Positions 15,924 through 24,223 of a DNA stretch of 37,985 nucleotides are shown here, one piece after another. The position numbers and the translations under genes are program-made. This DNA comes from Oscillospiraceae bacterium (GTDB lineage Bacteria > Bacillota > Clostridia > Oscillospirales > Acutalibacteraceae). Under the pieces are notes generated by a model. That model searched no databases, was not told where the DNA came from, and was given only the letters and a program-made list of their open reading frames with translations. Position 1 is the first letter of the stretch. Each line of letters starts with the position of its first letter. The stretch lies in NCBI GenBank assembly GCA_031267965.1, contig JAIRYC010000010.1:1-37985 (forward strand), read 5' to 3'.

Positions 15924-17810
15924 TTAACCAAACAAGCTACTGGAGGAACTGCTGTTCTGCATTTGATTCAGATAATACGGCATAGCTGTATTACGAATCC
16001 ATTTTTCGTTAGCCTTAGTCGCCCAGTGTGCAGTACTGTACTTAATGCTCAGTTCAAACCTATCCTGCGCAAGCAATTCCTTTTCATATTTAGAGTAATC
16101 CGCCTGACTTTTTTCGGTAGCAATGGTATCAAAGTAAGTCTCTTTACCCTTCTCCTCAAAGTAAAGGATATAATTCGTTTTGTCAATCGTCAGCAAGGTA
16201 ACATCGCCAGGTTTGCGGTCAGTATGGAGCGCCCAAGCAAGATACGCAGCGTCCTGCGTTGCGCTTGAAGTAATCTCCTGTACACCGCCGTCATCCTTGG
16301 TGCTGCCACTGGAATTGCCTTTGGCAAGGTTGGCAAAGCTTTCAGCCGTCTTTTTGCCCTTATTATATGAAGCCAGCACGTCTTGTGCTTTCTTCTTTGC
16401 CGCAGCAACTTCGGCGTCAGTGTACGTTGACGCTGAAGTAGACGAATCCGTGGACGTACTTTGCGGCGCGATTACGATTTCACGCACAGTTGCCGGAGTA
16501 AATGAATACACTGGGCGGACGATATAGATAAAGTTTGCAGTTCCGTCCGCACTAAAGTAAAGTCCAATATTGCCCGCCTTGCGGTCCTTGCTGAATGCCC
16601 ACTTTGCTGCATCGGATTGGAAATCCTCAATTTTTGCGATTTCATCGCCAGTTTTCTCGCTAATAGCATTTATATTTGAACTGCCGCCATATGAATTAAG
16701 GGTTTCGGCCGCATTAAACTCATATTTTTCTTTGTCTGAAGCCTGCGCCTTCCCCTGAATTTCCGCCTGCGCAAGGAAACTTTTTTCGTCCGTAATTTTC
16801 TTTAGGATATCTTTGGCAGCATTCTTGCTTTTTTCAAGCGCTGTTTGTTTGCGTTTGGCAAAAGCCTCATCTTTTTCGCCATCCTTCTGCTCAGGGATAT
16901 CAGGCAGTTTAGTGAAAATACGGTAGTCCAATGTGCCGTATTTTACAAGGTTGGCTTTATAAAACTCGGTGCATTTTGCATCGGTATAGACTTTACGGAA
17001 CTCCTCAAGCTTGCCCTGCGCAAGGCGGTTTGCAAGAATTTCCAGCGCCATTTGATTACGCAGAACCTTTTCGGTAAAGCCATGACCATACTGCCGTGCA
17101 AGCGATGCATTGAGCGAAATATTTTGCGCCGCATTGTCTTCACGCGCTTGGCGAATCTGCGCATCAATTTCCGCCTTTTCCTCTGCTGTGAGGGAATTAT
17201 ACGGCGAAATGATAGTCTGCACAGAGGTGAGCGCACTTGTCGAAGGCTCCGTTGCGCCGTATTCATTGGTAGTCGCTGCCACAGAGCTAACAGGTACAGT
17301 TACCACAGATGATGACTCCACAGTCCCTTCCATTTCCTTTGCGGTCAGGTAAAGCGCAATGCTACGCTGAAGTCCCTTGATGGTCTGGAACTCAAGCACA
17401 TCTGCCCAAGTCTTCCAGCCTGCGGCTTCCGGAAATTCCGCAATCTGGTCATCAGAGGCAACATACGCTTGGTCAGACGGCGCCTTTTCAATGTCGTAGC
17501 CGGCAGAAGCACCCAAATATGACCAATACTGTGCGTACTGGCTGAAAAGGTTACCGTAGGCCTGACGGTAGGAATAGTTATAGAGCGCTATATCGATGCG
17601 CTCATCACCCGTCTTTGCAACCGAGAAGGTTTTTTCAATAAAACCTGTCTGCACCACGACGGTGTAGCCAACCAAGCTGACGAGCGCAAGCACCAGCACC
17701 ACTGCAATTATTTTTTCGATAATTGGGATGATGCGGTCGCCGCGACCTTTTTTGTGGCTGACTTTGCGCTTTTTTGGTTTTGCCTTTGTGGTATCTTTCT
17801 GCTTGTCCAT
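15924..17810 (-). CDS. Membrane-anchored PpiC/SurA-type foldase
   Basis: The 628-residue protein starts with a very basic cytoplasmic stretch (residues 1-30), then one membrane helix (IIEKIIAVVLVLALVSLVGY). Its outer part has SurA/PrsA-like chaperone helices (about 50-300, interrupted by a Ser/Thr/Val linker near residues 150-185). Further segments (about 330-420 and 480-600) resemble parvulin-type prolyl isomerase units, with AKGNSSGSTKDDGG and YLAWALHTDRKPGDVTLL as the best matches. Such proteins help exported proteins fold at the membrane surface. It ends with a Ser-rich tail. MDKQKD at 17810 is chosen because upstream in-frame codons cross the promoter. The catalytic residues are not all obvious, so isomerase activity is uncertain. 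Confidence 0.8.
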   Translation of the reverse strand: MDKQKDTTKAKPKKRKVSHKKGRGDRIIPIIEKIIAVVLVLALVSLVGYTVVVQTGFIEKTFSVAKTGDERIDIALYNYSYRQAYGNLFSQYAQYWSYLGASAGYDIEKAPSDQAYVASDDQIAEFPEAAGWKTWADVLEFQTIKGLQRSIALYLTAKEMEGTVESSSVVTVPVSSVAATTNEYGATEPSTSALTSVQTIISPYNSLTAEEKAEIDAQIRQAREDNAAQNISLNASLARQYGHGFTEKVLRNQMALEILANRLAQGKLEEFRKVYTDAKCTEFYKANLVKYGTLDYRIFTKLPDIPEQKDGEKDEAFAKRKQTALEKSKNAAKDILKKITDEKSFLAQAEIQGKAQASDKEKYEFNAAETLNSYGGSSNINAISEKTGDEIAKIEDFQSDAAKWAFSKDRKAGNIGLYFSADGTANFIYIVRPVYSFTPATVREIVIAPQSTSTDSSTSASTYTDAEVAAAKKKAQDVLASYNKGKKTAESFANLAKGNSSGSTKDDGGVQEITSSATQDAAYLAWALHTDRKPGDVTLLTIDKTNYILYFEEKGKETYFDTIATEKSQADYSKYEKELLAQDRFELSIKYSTAHWATKANEKWIRNTAMPYYLNQMQNSSSSSSLFG

Positions 17811-17865
17811 ATTCTCTATACCCCGTTTGGTAAGGATGTTCCGCGAACTGCGGTTAGATTTGGCT

Positions 17866-17894
17866 ATTATAACACAGTTGCGGATAAAATGCAA
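17866..17894 (-). promoter_or_regulatory. Promoter for the foldase gene
   Basis: Minus strand TTGCAT (17889-17894), 17-base spacer, TATAAT (17866-17871), 56 bases before the start at 17810. Confidence 0.75.
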
Positions 17895-18006
17895 TTGTAT
17901 TTCTCTCATCTTTTGATGTTCTTATATTTTGACGCGCCAAGGTTCGTGGCAAAGCGGGCGTCACCTTATAATGAAAGTGCACGACGCACGTTCCTCTTTC
18001 TCCCTA

Positions 18007-18531
18007 TCAAATTATGCCACGCTTTCCGGCAATTCGCAAAGGATTGGCGTTCTCCCATACCTCAAAGCAAAAGCGCAAGCTGTCTTCCTCATGCCACAGT
18101 GATTGGCTCATCTTTGCCCAGTTAGGAAGTCCATCTAAGCGTGGTAAAAAGGTATCCGCCCGCCGTGTGTGTGCGTAACGAGTGATGTCCGCATGGTTAC
18201 AGTATGGCAGAAGCAGGCGATAAATTTCGCCGCCGCCAAAAATGAAGTGTTCCTTATCCGGATATTGTTCCAGCGCAGACAACGCTTCATCAACTGTATG
18301 CGCAACATGCGCCGGAGTGGCTACAGCATGGTACTCTCCTCGCGAGAGCACAATATTCACCCGCCCCGGCAATGCTCCGTTCGGCAGGCTGCGAAAGGTT
18401 TTGCCGCCCATGAGCAGCACATGGCCCATTGTTAGCTCACGCAGATGGCGCACGTCTGCCTGAGTATGATAAAGCAACCCGCCGCCCTGGCCGAGTGCCC
18501 AGCTTTCATCTACAGAAGCAATCAAACGCAC
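18007..18531 (-). CDS. folA: Dihydrofolate reductase
   Basis: The 174-residue enzyme reduces dihydrofolate to tetrahydrofolate with NADPH. Visible landmarks are the N-terminal strand and Met20-like loop (RLIASVDESWALGQGGGLLYH), the NADPH-binding MGGKTFRSLPNGALPGRVNIV, and the late glycine motif HFIFGGGEIYRLLLPYCNHA. The start is the GTG at 18531: a GGGAGG site lies 5 bases before it, and homologues begin at this point. A GTG at 18555 would add eight residues and place that ribosome site inside the gene. Thymidylate synthase, the common neighbour, is not here. It is expressed from a promoter embedded in a palindrome at 18563-18582. Confidence 0.93.
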   Translation of the reverse strand: MRLIASVDESWALGQGGGLLYHTQADVRHLRELTMGHVLLMGGKTFRSLPNGALPGRVNIVLSRGEYHAVATPAHVAHTVDEALSALEQYPDKEHFIFGGGEIYRLLLPYCNHADITRYAHTRRADTFLPRLDGLPNWAKMSQSLWHEEDSLRFCFEVWENANPLRIAGKRGII

Positions 18532-18544
18532 AGAATCCTCCCAC

Positions 18545-18573
18545 TTTACTTTCACGCTTTAGTGTGCTATAAT
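18545..18573 (+). promoter_or_regulatory. Possible divergent promoter for the GNAT gene
   Basis: TTTACT (18545-18550), 17-base spacer, TATAAT (18568-18573). The -10 box is one half of a 20-bp palindrome whose other half is the -10 box of the folA promoter. Confidence 0.45.
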
Positions 18574-18600
18574 TATAGCACATTTTTGCAACGGCGGCAA
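18572..18600 (-). promoter_or_regulatory. Promoter for folA
   Basis: Minus strand TTGCCG (18595-18600), 17-base spacer, TATAAT (18572-18577). The -10 box lies in the perfect palindrome TGTGCTATAATTATAGCACA (18563-18582). Confidence 0.75.
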
Positions 18601-18621
18601 TTGTTCAGAAGCGTAATCAGC

Positions 18622-19085
18622 ATGAATCCCATGATCCGCAAGCTAGATACACAAGACATAATCCCCGCAACGGCTCTGGATTGGCGCGTCTTCGCTGAGT
18701 TTGAGGCACCCGAATATTCTGATGAAGGCAATGCCGAATTTAAGGTGTTCATTGAGTTTGAGCAAACCAAAGCCAAATTGTCCGGCGGCGAATATCGCAT
18801 TTGGAGCGCTTTTGACGGGACCAAAACAATCGGCGTTATTGCCATAAAACGCCGCTGCACATTGCGCTGTTGTTTGTGAAGAAGCCATATCATCGACACA
18901 GCGTTGCTAAAAACCTGTTTTTGTTTCTGCCAAATGATAAAGGAATCGCTGACGGACACAACGCTGTCGCTGTCAACTCCTCCCCTTACGTGGTTCAGGC
19001 GTACTGCCATTTGGGATTTTTCCCAACAAACAGCGAACAAACCGTAAACGGCATTCGGCTCACACAAATAGAACGCATATTGTAA
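18622..19085 (+). pseudogene. GNAT-like N-acetyltransferase, frameshifted
   Basis: The first frame (MNPMIRKLDTQDIIPATALDW to GTKTIGVIAIKRR) looks like the first half of a GNAT acetyltransferase, with the GVIAI strand that precedes the acetyl-CoA loop. It then runs off into a stop at 18877-18879. The other frame continues at once with HIALLFVKKPYHRHSVAKNL and NSSPYVVQAYCHLGFFPT, which are the expected central strand, the acetyl-CoA-binding turn and the family C-terminus, ending at 19085. A single missing base near 18850-18860 accounts for it. No strong ribosome site is visible. A sequencing error in a GC-rich patch is the alternative. Confidence 0.75.
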
Positions 19086-19104
19086 ACAAATATGGAGGTC
19101 TCTT

Positions 19105-19392
19105 ATGCTAAATACCACAACCCATCAAGAAAATCTTGCGCTGTTTTATGCCGCTGTGGCCTCCCTGCGCACGGGTGGCGACGCGCGCAAACTGCTGGAG
19201 GATATCTGCACGCCGCAGGAAATCCGCACAATTGCGCAACGGCTCGCCGTAGCCAAACTGCTGCGCGAGGAGCGCGTTTATGCGGATATCGCTCATATAA
19301 CCGGCGCTTCTACCGCCACAATCAGCCGCGTGCGCCGCAGCATGGAACAAAGTCACGGCGGCTATGCGCTGGCTTTCGGAGAATCCAAATGA
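19105..19392 (+). CDS. yerC: YerC/YecD family TrpR-like DNA-binding protein
   Basis: The 95-residue protein is all-helical. Its helix-turn-helix region resembles the Trp repressor superfamily: LEDICTPQEIRTIAQRLAVA followed by VYADIAHITGASTATISRVRRS. This is the YerC/YecD family common in Firmicutes; the target genes are not known to me, and the Trp-binding pocket of TrpR is not implied. GGAGG at 19093-19097 precedes the ATG by eight bases. Its stop overlaps the pyridoxal kinase start as ATGA, so the two are translationally coupled. Confidence 0.92.
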   Translation: MLNTTTHQENLALFYAAVASLRTGGDARKLLEDICTPQEIRTIAQRLAVAKLLREERVYADIAHITGASTATISRVRRSMEQSHGGYALAFGESK

Positions 19393-20213
19393 AGGCTGCC
19401 AACACACCAAAGCGCATCTTGGCGATCCATGATATTTCTGGGTTCGGGCGTTGCTCACTCACCGTAGCCCTGCCGATTTTATCCGCAATGGGTCTGGAGT
19501 GTGTTTGCGTGCCAACAGCGGTGCTTTCCACACACACCGGCATTGGCGGCTATACCTGCCGCGATCTGACGGAGGATTTGCCGGCGGTGCTTGCGCATTA
19601 TCTCAATTTGGGATTGACGTTTGATGCAATATATTCAGGATTTTTAGGCAACATCCGGCAGATTGAGCTTGTGCGGCGGTTTGTCGATTCATTTCGCCGC
19701 GACGGCGCACTCTTTATATGCGACCCGGCAATGGCGGACGATGGCAAGCTTTATCCGTTGTTTGATACCAACTTTGTGCAGAAAATGCGCTCACTGTGTT
19801 CCATTGCAGATGTGATTGTGCCAAACCAAACCGAAGCGGCTTTGCTGCTTGACGTACCGGAGCACGTTGCTTCACCGAGTAGTTCAATGTTAAGCGGATT
19901 GCAAAAGCTTGGCGCAAAATCCGCCGTCCTGACAGGCGCGGTCAACAGTAATGGCGGAATTGGTGCCGCAGGCATTGATTCTAACGCCGCCGAGTATTTT
20001 GCATACGCCAAAAAAGCTCCCGGTAGTTATTCCGGCAGCGGCGATATTTTTGCTTCGGTACTTACCGGGGCCTTGACGTTAGGTTATACTTTGCCGGATG
20101 CTATCAAGCGCGCGGTTGATTTCACCTCGGCAGTGATAGAGAATACTCACAAGCATCATGGCGACCCGCTTCGCGGGCTGTTGTTTGAGGAGCTGTTGAG
20201 ATGCTTGATGTAA
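19389..20213 (+). CDS. Pyridoxal/pyridoxamine kinase
   Basis: The 274-residue protein belongs to the PfkB-like B6-vitamer kinases. It shows RILAIHDISGFGRCSLTVALPIL at the start, LSTHTGIGGYTCRDLT, the Asp-containing FICDPAMADDGKLY, VPNQTEAALL, and the catalytic-loop GSGDIFASVLTGAL in which Asp is the base and the Gly-rich turn forms the anion hole. It phosphorylates pyridoxal, pyridoxine or pyridoxamine to the coenzyme form in the cytoplasm. The start overlaps yerC. Its last 58 bases overlap the 3' end of the convergent ogg gene, so both frames are coded on opposite strands there. The last ten residues could therefore be under dual constraint. Confidence 0.93.
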   Translation: MKAANTPKRILAIHDISGFGRCSLTVALPILSAMGLECVCVPTAVLSTHTGIGGYTCRDLTEDLPAVLAHYLNLGLTFDAIYSGFLGNIRQIELVRRFVDSFRRDGALFICDPAMADDGKLYPLFDTNFVQKMRSLCSIADVIVPNQTEAALLLDVPEHVASPSSSMLSGLQKLGAKSAVLTGAVNSNGGIGAAGIDSNAAEYFAYAKKAPGSYSGSGDIFASVLTGALTLGYTLPDAIKRAVDFTSAVIENTHKHHGDPLRGLLFEELLRCLM

Positions 20214-20932
20214 TTTTCACTTCGCCCATAGTAATACAAAAACTGCTGCATAACCCCCGCAAATCCCGCAAAGCGCTCCTCCGGGAAGCGCCCGCCAAAG
20301 TGCTCAGTTTCAAGGCGCTTGATCCACACATCACGTGGAAATTCATCTTTTTTGCTCAATCCAAACAGACGCACACAGCTATTCACCTTTGGTCCAACGC
20401 CGCAGATAAGCGAAAAATCCTGCATGTCTGGCGAAAACTGCCGCGCCGCATCGTAAAGATAGCCGTCCCTGTAGCCCAGCCCAAGGCCTTCCAGCGAGTC
20501 CTCAGTTATTTCTCCCTGTGCCGGAAAATGCCCGAATCGCGCGATAATGCGCTCCAAGCAAAGGCAAATGCGCGGTATGTTGTTGTTCTGGCTGATGATA
20601 AAGCTGACCAGCGTTTCCCAAAGCTCTTGCCGCAAAATTCGGATTCCGCGCGAATACTCCGACGCCTGCTTCAAAAATTCAAGCCCGGATTCCTCGGCCG
20701 CACGGTGATATTGACTGTAATCGCAGTCGAGGTCAAAGTACTCATGCCAGAGTGTGTAAAACTCTTCTTCGCTGCAGTCAAGCATAATTATATTTCCGGC
20801 CTGTTCGGCAATTAACATTCGCCCAAACGCCAGAATTTCATATTTGTCATTGCCCAAACGCCGCCAGCGAAAGCATTGACCACTGGAGGCAATTTTTTTC
20901 AGGCTAAGGTACTCATTTTGGATGGTATGCAT
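20156..20932 (-). CDS. ogg: 8-oxoguanine DNA glycosylase/AP lyase
   Basis: The 258-residue protein is an OGG1-type base-excision-repair enzyme. The N-terminal half has the family FRWRRLGNDKYEILAFGR. The helix-hairpin-helix GPD core is visible as LICGVGPKVNSCVRLFGL, where the Lys of GPKV is the catalytic lysine position, and DEFPRDVWIKRL supplies the conserved Asp. The preceding SFIISQNNNIPRICLCLERI is the typical OGG signature. It removes 8-oxoguanine from DNA. The start ATG shares one base with the stop of the aminotransferase gene (TAATG), so the two are co-transcribed. The 3' end overlaps the kinase gene by 58 bases. Confidence 0.93.
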   Translation of the reverse strand: MHTIQNEYLSLKKIASSGQCFRWRRLGNDKYEILAFGRMLIAEQAGNIIMLDCSEEEFYTLWHEYFDLDCDYSQYHRAAEESGLEFLKQASEYSRGIRILRQELWETLVSFIISQNNNIPRICLCLERIIARFGHFPAQGEITEDSLEGLGLGYRDGYLYDAARQFSPDMQDFSLICGVGPKVNSCVRLFGLSKKDEFPRDVWIKRLETEHFGGRFPEERFAGFAGVMQQFLYYYGRSENYIKHLNSSSNNSPRSGSP

Positions 20933-22206
20933 TATCCTTCCAGCCGTTCCAGCGCAGCGATTTTTACACAGAGACAGAGTAATTCGGCAGCGGTTTCCAG
21001 CTCGTGAATCGGCGGAAGCGTGGGCGCAATGCGGATGTTGCGGTCCTTCGGGTCAATACCCTTGGGATAAGTCGCACCGGAGGGTGTGAGGACTACGCCT
21101 GCCTCCTTGCAAAGCTCGCCCACACGTTTTGCGCAGCGCTCCGGCACGTCCAGACTGATGAAATATCCGCCACGCGGGTTCGTCCATTCCGCAATACCAA
21201 GTCCGCCAAGGTTGCGTTCCAATGAGGCAAGTACGGCGTCAAACTTCGGTTCAAGAATTGCACGATGCTTTTGCATATGTGCAAGTATTCCCGCCGCGTT
21301 TTTAAAATACCGCACATGGCGCAGTTGGTTAAGCTTATCGTGCCCAATCGTCTGCACCGCGAGGCGCGCCTTAATCGCCGCGACGTTAGCCTTTGATGCT
21401 GCAAGCACACTCACGCCCGCGCCAGGAAAGGTGATTTTTGAGGTAGATGTGACCTCAATAAAATACTCTTCGTGACCATGCTTTGCGGCTTCCGCAAAAA
21501 TGTTCAGCAGCTTTTCGCCACCTTCGCGCACATCGTGTACGCAATACGCATTATCCCAAATGACGCGGAAATCGGTTGCCGCAGGGGTGAGCGCCGCTAT
21601 CGCACAGACTGTTTCATCGCTGAAAGTAATGCCCGTTGGGTTTGAATATTTCGGTACGCAAAACATACCCTTGACCGCAGGGTCTGCAACCAGTTCTGCA
21701 AGCACGTGCAGATCTGGACCCTCACTGTTCGTAGGCACTGGCACCATCTCGATACCAAAATGTTCCAGTATGGCAAAGTGGCGGTCATACCCGGGCACAG
21801 GGCAAAGGACTTTGACTGCACGTTTCAGGCTCCAAGGCTTTGTGCCGGCGCCTGTGCCATGTATCCAATACTGACTGATGAGATCGTACATGATGTTTAG
21901 GCTAGAGTTGCCAAAAACAAGCACATTCTCTGCAGAAATCTCTAAAAGCTCGGCAAACAGTGCGCGGCATTCCGGAATGCCATCCGGAACGCCATAATTG
22001 CGGGTATCAAAGCCAGTGCTGTCGCACGCATTATTGGCAATCATTCCGGCGTTGAGCAAATCCATTGAGATGTCAAGCTGCTCTTTGCAGGGTTTGCCGC
22101 GGCTCATGTCCAGTTTGAGTCCACGTGTCTGGCAGGCAATGTAATCGCCACGAAGTTGGTTCAAAAGCGCATGGCGCTGCTCGACCGGCAATTCTTTGTA
22201 GGTCAT
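20932..22206 (-). CDS. PLP-dependent aspartate-type aminotransferase
   Basis: The 424-residue protein is a fold-type I aminotransferase of the group related to MocR-type and aspartate enzymes (Pfam Asp_aminotransf). It has the early MSRGKPCKEQLDIS and RNYGVPDGIPECR, the cofactor Asp in VIWDNAYCVHD, the PLP lysine in TSTSKITFPGAGVSVL, and the substrate Arg in RNIRIAPTLPP. It transfers amino groups between an amino acid and a 2-oxoacid; the exact pair is not determined. GGAGG precedes the ATG at 22206, and a promoter lies at 22238-22266. It is the first gene of a unit with ogg. Confidence 0.92.
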   Translation of the reverse strand: MTYKELPVEQRHALLNQLRGDYIACQTRGLKLDMSRGKPCKEQLDISMDLLNAGMIANNACDSTGFDTRNYGVPDGIPECRALFAELLEISAENVLVFGNSSLNIMYDLISQYWIHGTGAGTKPWSLKRAVKVLCPVPGYDRHFAILEHFGIEMVPVPTNSEGPDLHVLAELVADPAVKGMFCVPKYSNPTGITFSDETVCAIAALTPAATDFRVIWDNAYCVHDVREGGEKLLNIFAEAAKHGHEEYFIEVTSTSKITFPGAGVSVLAASKANVAAIKARLAVQTIGHDKLNQLRHVRYFKNAAGILAHMQKHRAILEPKFDAVLASLERNLGGLGIAEWTNPRGGYFISLDVPERCAKRVGELCKEAGVVLTPSGATYPKGIDPKDRNIRIAPTLPPIHELETAAELLCLCVKIAALERLEG

Positions 22207-22237
22207 TTTCGTCCTCCACTTTTTTACAAACTATAAT

Positions 22238-22266
22238 ATTATAGCTATATTTCGGCGATTTGGCAA
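22238..22266 (-). promoter_or_regulatory. Promoter for aminotransferase-ogg
   Basis: Minus strand TTGCCA (22261-22266), 17-base spacer, TATAAT (22238-22243). The -10 lies in a 14-bp palindrome, CTATAATATTATAG (22231-22244). Confidence 0.8.
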
Positions 22267-22332
22267 GAGTGTGTGGCACATTGTTTCAAAAAATCGCGTT
22301 TTGTTGTAAAACACGTCACATAAAAGTATTTA

Positions 22333-22368
22333 CAAAAACAGGGATGCGCTTATTTCACCGCATCCCCA
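22333..22368 (-). terminator. Terminator after rplA
   Basis: On the minus strand GGGATGCG pairs with CGCATCCC around a ten-base loop, followed by TGTTTTTG. It ends the rpmG-to-rplA transcript. Confidence 0.85.
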
Positions 22369-22391
22369 TCAAACAACTACTTATTTACAGA

Positions 22392-23090
22392 TTATTCCGC
22401 TGCAGTCAGGCGCACTGTGTTGACTTTAACGCCCGGACCCATCGTGCATGCCAACACGCAAGAGCGGACATACTGTCCCTTGGAAGCGGCAGGCTTTGCC
22501 TTGATGATAGCCTCCAGCAGAGTGCTGAAGTTTTCTTGAAGCTTCTCCGCACCAAAGCTTGCCTTGCCAATCGGGCAGTGAATGATGTTCGTTTTATCAA
22601 GGCGGTACTCAATTTTACCAGCCTTAGCCTCGGCGACCGCACGGCCTACATCCGGAGTAACCGTGCCGGCCTTCGGCGAGGGCATTAAACCGCGGGGACC
22701 GAGCACCTTGCCCAAGCGACCAACCAGACCCATCATATTGGGAGCGGCGATGCACACGTCAAAGTCCATAAAGCCGCCTTGAATCTGTGTGACAAGCTCT
22801 TCCGCACCAACGATTTCCGCACCGGCTTCCTTTGCCGCCTTCTCTTCGTCACCCTTGGCAAACACGCAAACGCGTACACTGCGCCCTGTGCCATTGGGAA
22901 GCACTACCGCACCGCGAACCTGTTGATCTGCGTGACGGCTATCAACGCCAAGACGAACATGCACTTCAACGGTTTCATCAAACTTGGCGGTCTTGGTTTT
23001 CACAATCAAATCAAGCGCGTCAGCCGGGTCATACAGCGTCGTTTTATCGACGAGCTTTGCCACGTCGGTATATTTTTTACCGAATTTCAT
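22392..23090 (-). CDS. rplA: 50S ribosomal protein L1
   Basis: The 232-residue L1 protein has the conserved [33 protein letters not shown] and [17 protein letters not shown] motifs and the standard length. L1 binds the 23S rRNA stalk region and in many bacteria represses its own operon by binding the mRNA. AGGGGG precedes the ATG, which lies 14 bases after rplK. The usual downstream partners rplJ and rplL are absent: a terminator and then the aminotransferase gene follow. Confidence 0.97.
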   Translation of the reverse strand: MKFGKKYTDVAKLVDKTTLYDPADALDLIVKTKTAKFDETVEVHVRLGVDSRHADQQVRGAVVLPNGTGRSVRVCVFAKGDEEKAAKEAGAEIVGAEELVTQIQGGFMDFDVCIAAPNMMGLVGRLGKVLGPRGLMPSPKAGTVTPDVGRAVAEAKAGKIEYRLDKTNIIHCPIGKASFGAEKLQENFSTLLEAIIKAKPAASKGQYVRSCVLACTMGPGVKVNTVRLTAAE

Positions 23091-23104
23091 ATTATTTTAC
23101 CCCC

Positions 23105-23533
23105 TCAGTCGTCTGCCACAACGACGCCCATGCTGCGCGCCGTCCCGGCAATCATGCTCATTGCGGCTTCCAAAGACGAAGCGTTCAGGTCAGGCATTTT
23201 CTGCTCCGCGATCTGCTGAATTTGCGCCTTGGTAATTGTGCCGACCTTGGTTTTGTTCGGTACGCCGGAGCCGCTCTCAAGTCCCAGCGCTTTTTTGATG
23301 AGCACTGGTGCAGGGGGCGTTTTTGTGATGAAGGTGAACGAGCGGTCCGCGTAAACCGTGATAACCACGGGGATAATCAGACCAATATCGTTTTTGGTGC
23401 GCTCGTTAAAATCCTTGGTGAACGCCATAATGTTCACGCCGTGCTGACCGAGCGCAGGACCCACAGGCGGTGCCGGGGTTGCCTTTCCTGCAGGAATCTG
23501 CAGTTTGATGAAGCCGGTGACTTTCTGTGCCAT
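23105..23533 (-). CDS. rplK: 50S ribosomal protein L11
   Basis: The 142-residue protein has the L11 N-terminal [20 protein letters not shown] motif (the PPVGPALGQ loop at the factor-binding site), and the C-terminal domain with [19 protein letters not shown] and [12 protein letters not shown]. It forms part of the GTPase-associated region of the 50S subunit. GGAGGG lies seven bases before the ATG. The gap of 115 bases to nusG is longer than the others in this operon; I see no second promoter in it. Confidence 0.97.
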   Translation of the reverse strand: MAQKVTGFIKLQIPAGKATPAPPVGPALGQHGVNIMAFTKDFNERTKNDIGLIIPVVITVYADRSFTFITKTPPAPVLIKKALGLESGSGVPNKTKVGTITKAQIQQIAEQKMPDLNASSLEAAMSMIAGTARSMGVVVADD

Positions 23534-23648
23534 TTTGGATTCCCTCCGTATAATGTGGTGAATGGCGGGGCGTTCTGGACACCCCTCCCACTATGCAAAC
23601 GGGCAGTTGCCTGCACCGATATGCGCGATAATAATCGTACAGTACGAC

Positions 23649-24203
23649 CTATACGACTGGCGCAACCTGATTGAGTGCCAACGTAAATGTGCTCGCTTTA
23701 CCAAAAGCCCCAGTGACCGAAACGGCTACTGTTTTGCTCTCCAAATCAATGGACTCAACTATACCGATAAAGCCCTCAAATGTCGGGTCAGTAATGCTGA
23801 CCAAATCGCCAACGGCATATGTCAACTCAACGGAACGGCGTTCAATGCCCATTGCAGCAACGTCTTCTTCGGTGAGTGGCGTTGCCTTGCTGTCAGGTCC
23901 CACAAAGCCGGTCACTCCACGCGTGTTACGAATGACATACCATGCGGAGTCGCTCATTTTGAGCCGACCGCCAGCGTCCACATTCACCGCGCACTTAACA
24001 AGCACATAGCTTGGGTAAACCTTGCGCTCAACCTGACGCTCTTTGCCGTCCTTAATCTCCGTAATCCATTCCGTTGGAACGCGCACTTCCTGAATCTGAT
24101 CCTGCATGCTGCGGTTTTCAACCATCTTTTCAATGTTGAGCGCCACCTTGTTCTCATAGCCGGAGTAGGTATGGACGACATACCATCTCGTATCCTGTGC
24201 CAT
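23649..24203 (-). CDS. nusG: Transcription termination/antitermination factor NusG
   Basis: The 184-residue protein has the NGN domain (RWYVVHTYSGYENKVALNIE, YPSYVLVKCAVN, RNTRGVTGFVG) and the C-terminal KOW motif (VGDLVSITDPTFEGFIGIVES). It binds RNA polymerase and ribosome-bound factors. ATG at 24203 is chosen because the GGGAGGAAAA ribosome site lies directly before it; a TTG four codons upstream would put that site inside the gene. It lies 20 bases after secE in the same operon. Confidence 0.96.
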   Translation of the reverse strand: MAQDTRWYVVHTYSGYENKVALNIEKMVENRSMQDQIQEVRVPTEWITEIKDGKERQVERKVYPSYVLVKCAVNVDAGGRLKMSDSAWYVIRNTRGVTGFVGPDSKATPLTEEDVAAMGIERRSVELTYAVGDLVSITDPTFEGFIGIVESIDLESKTVAVSVTGAFGKASTFTLALNQVAPVV

Positions 24204-24223
24204 TTTTCCTCCCAATCAAGCAA

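Noticed and set aside
22832..23674. Long plus-strand open frame (280 codons) opposite rplA-rplK
   Set aside because: It lies antisense to two certain ribosomal protein genes and has no homology signal or ribosome site.
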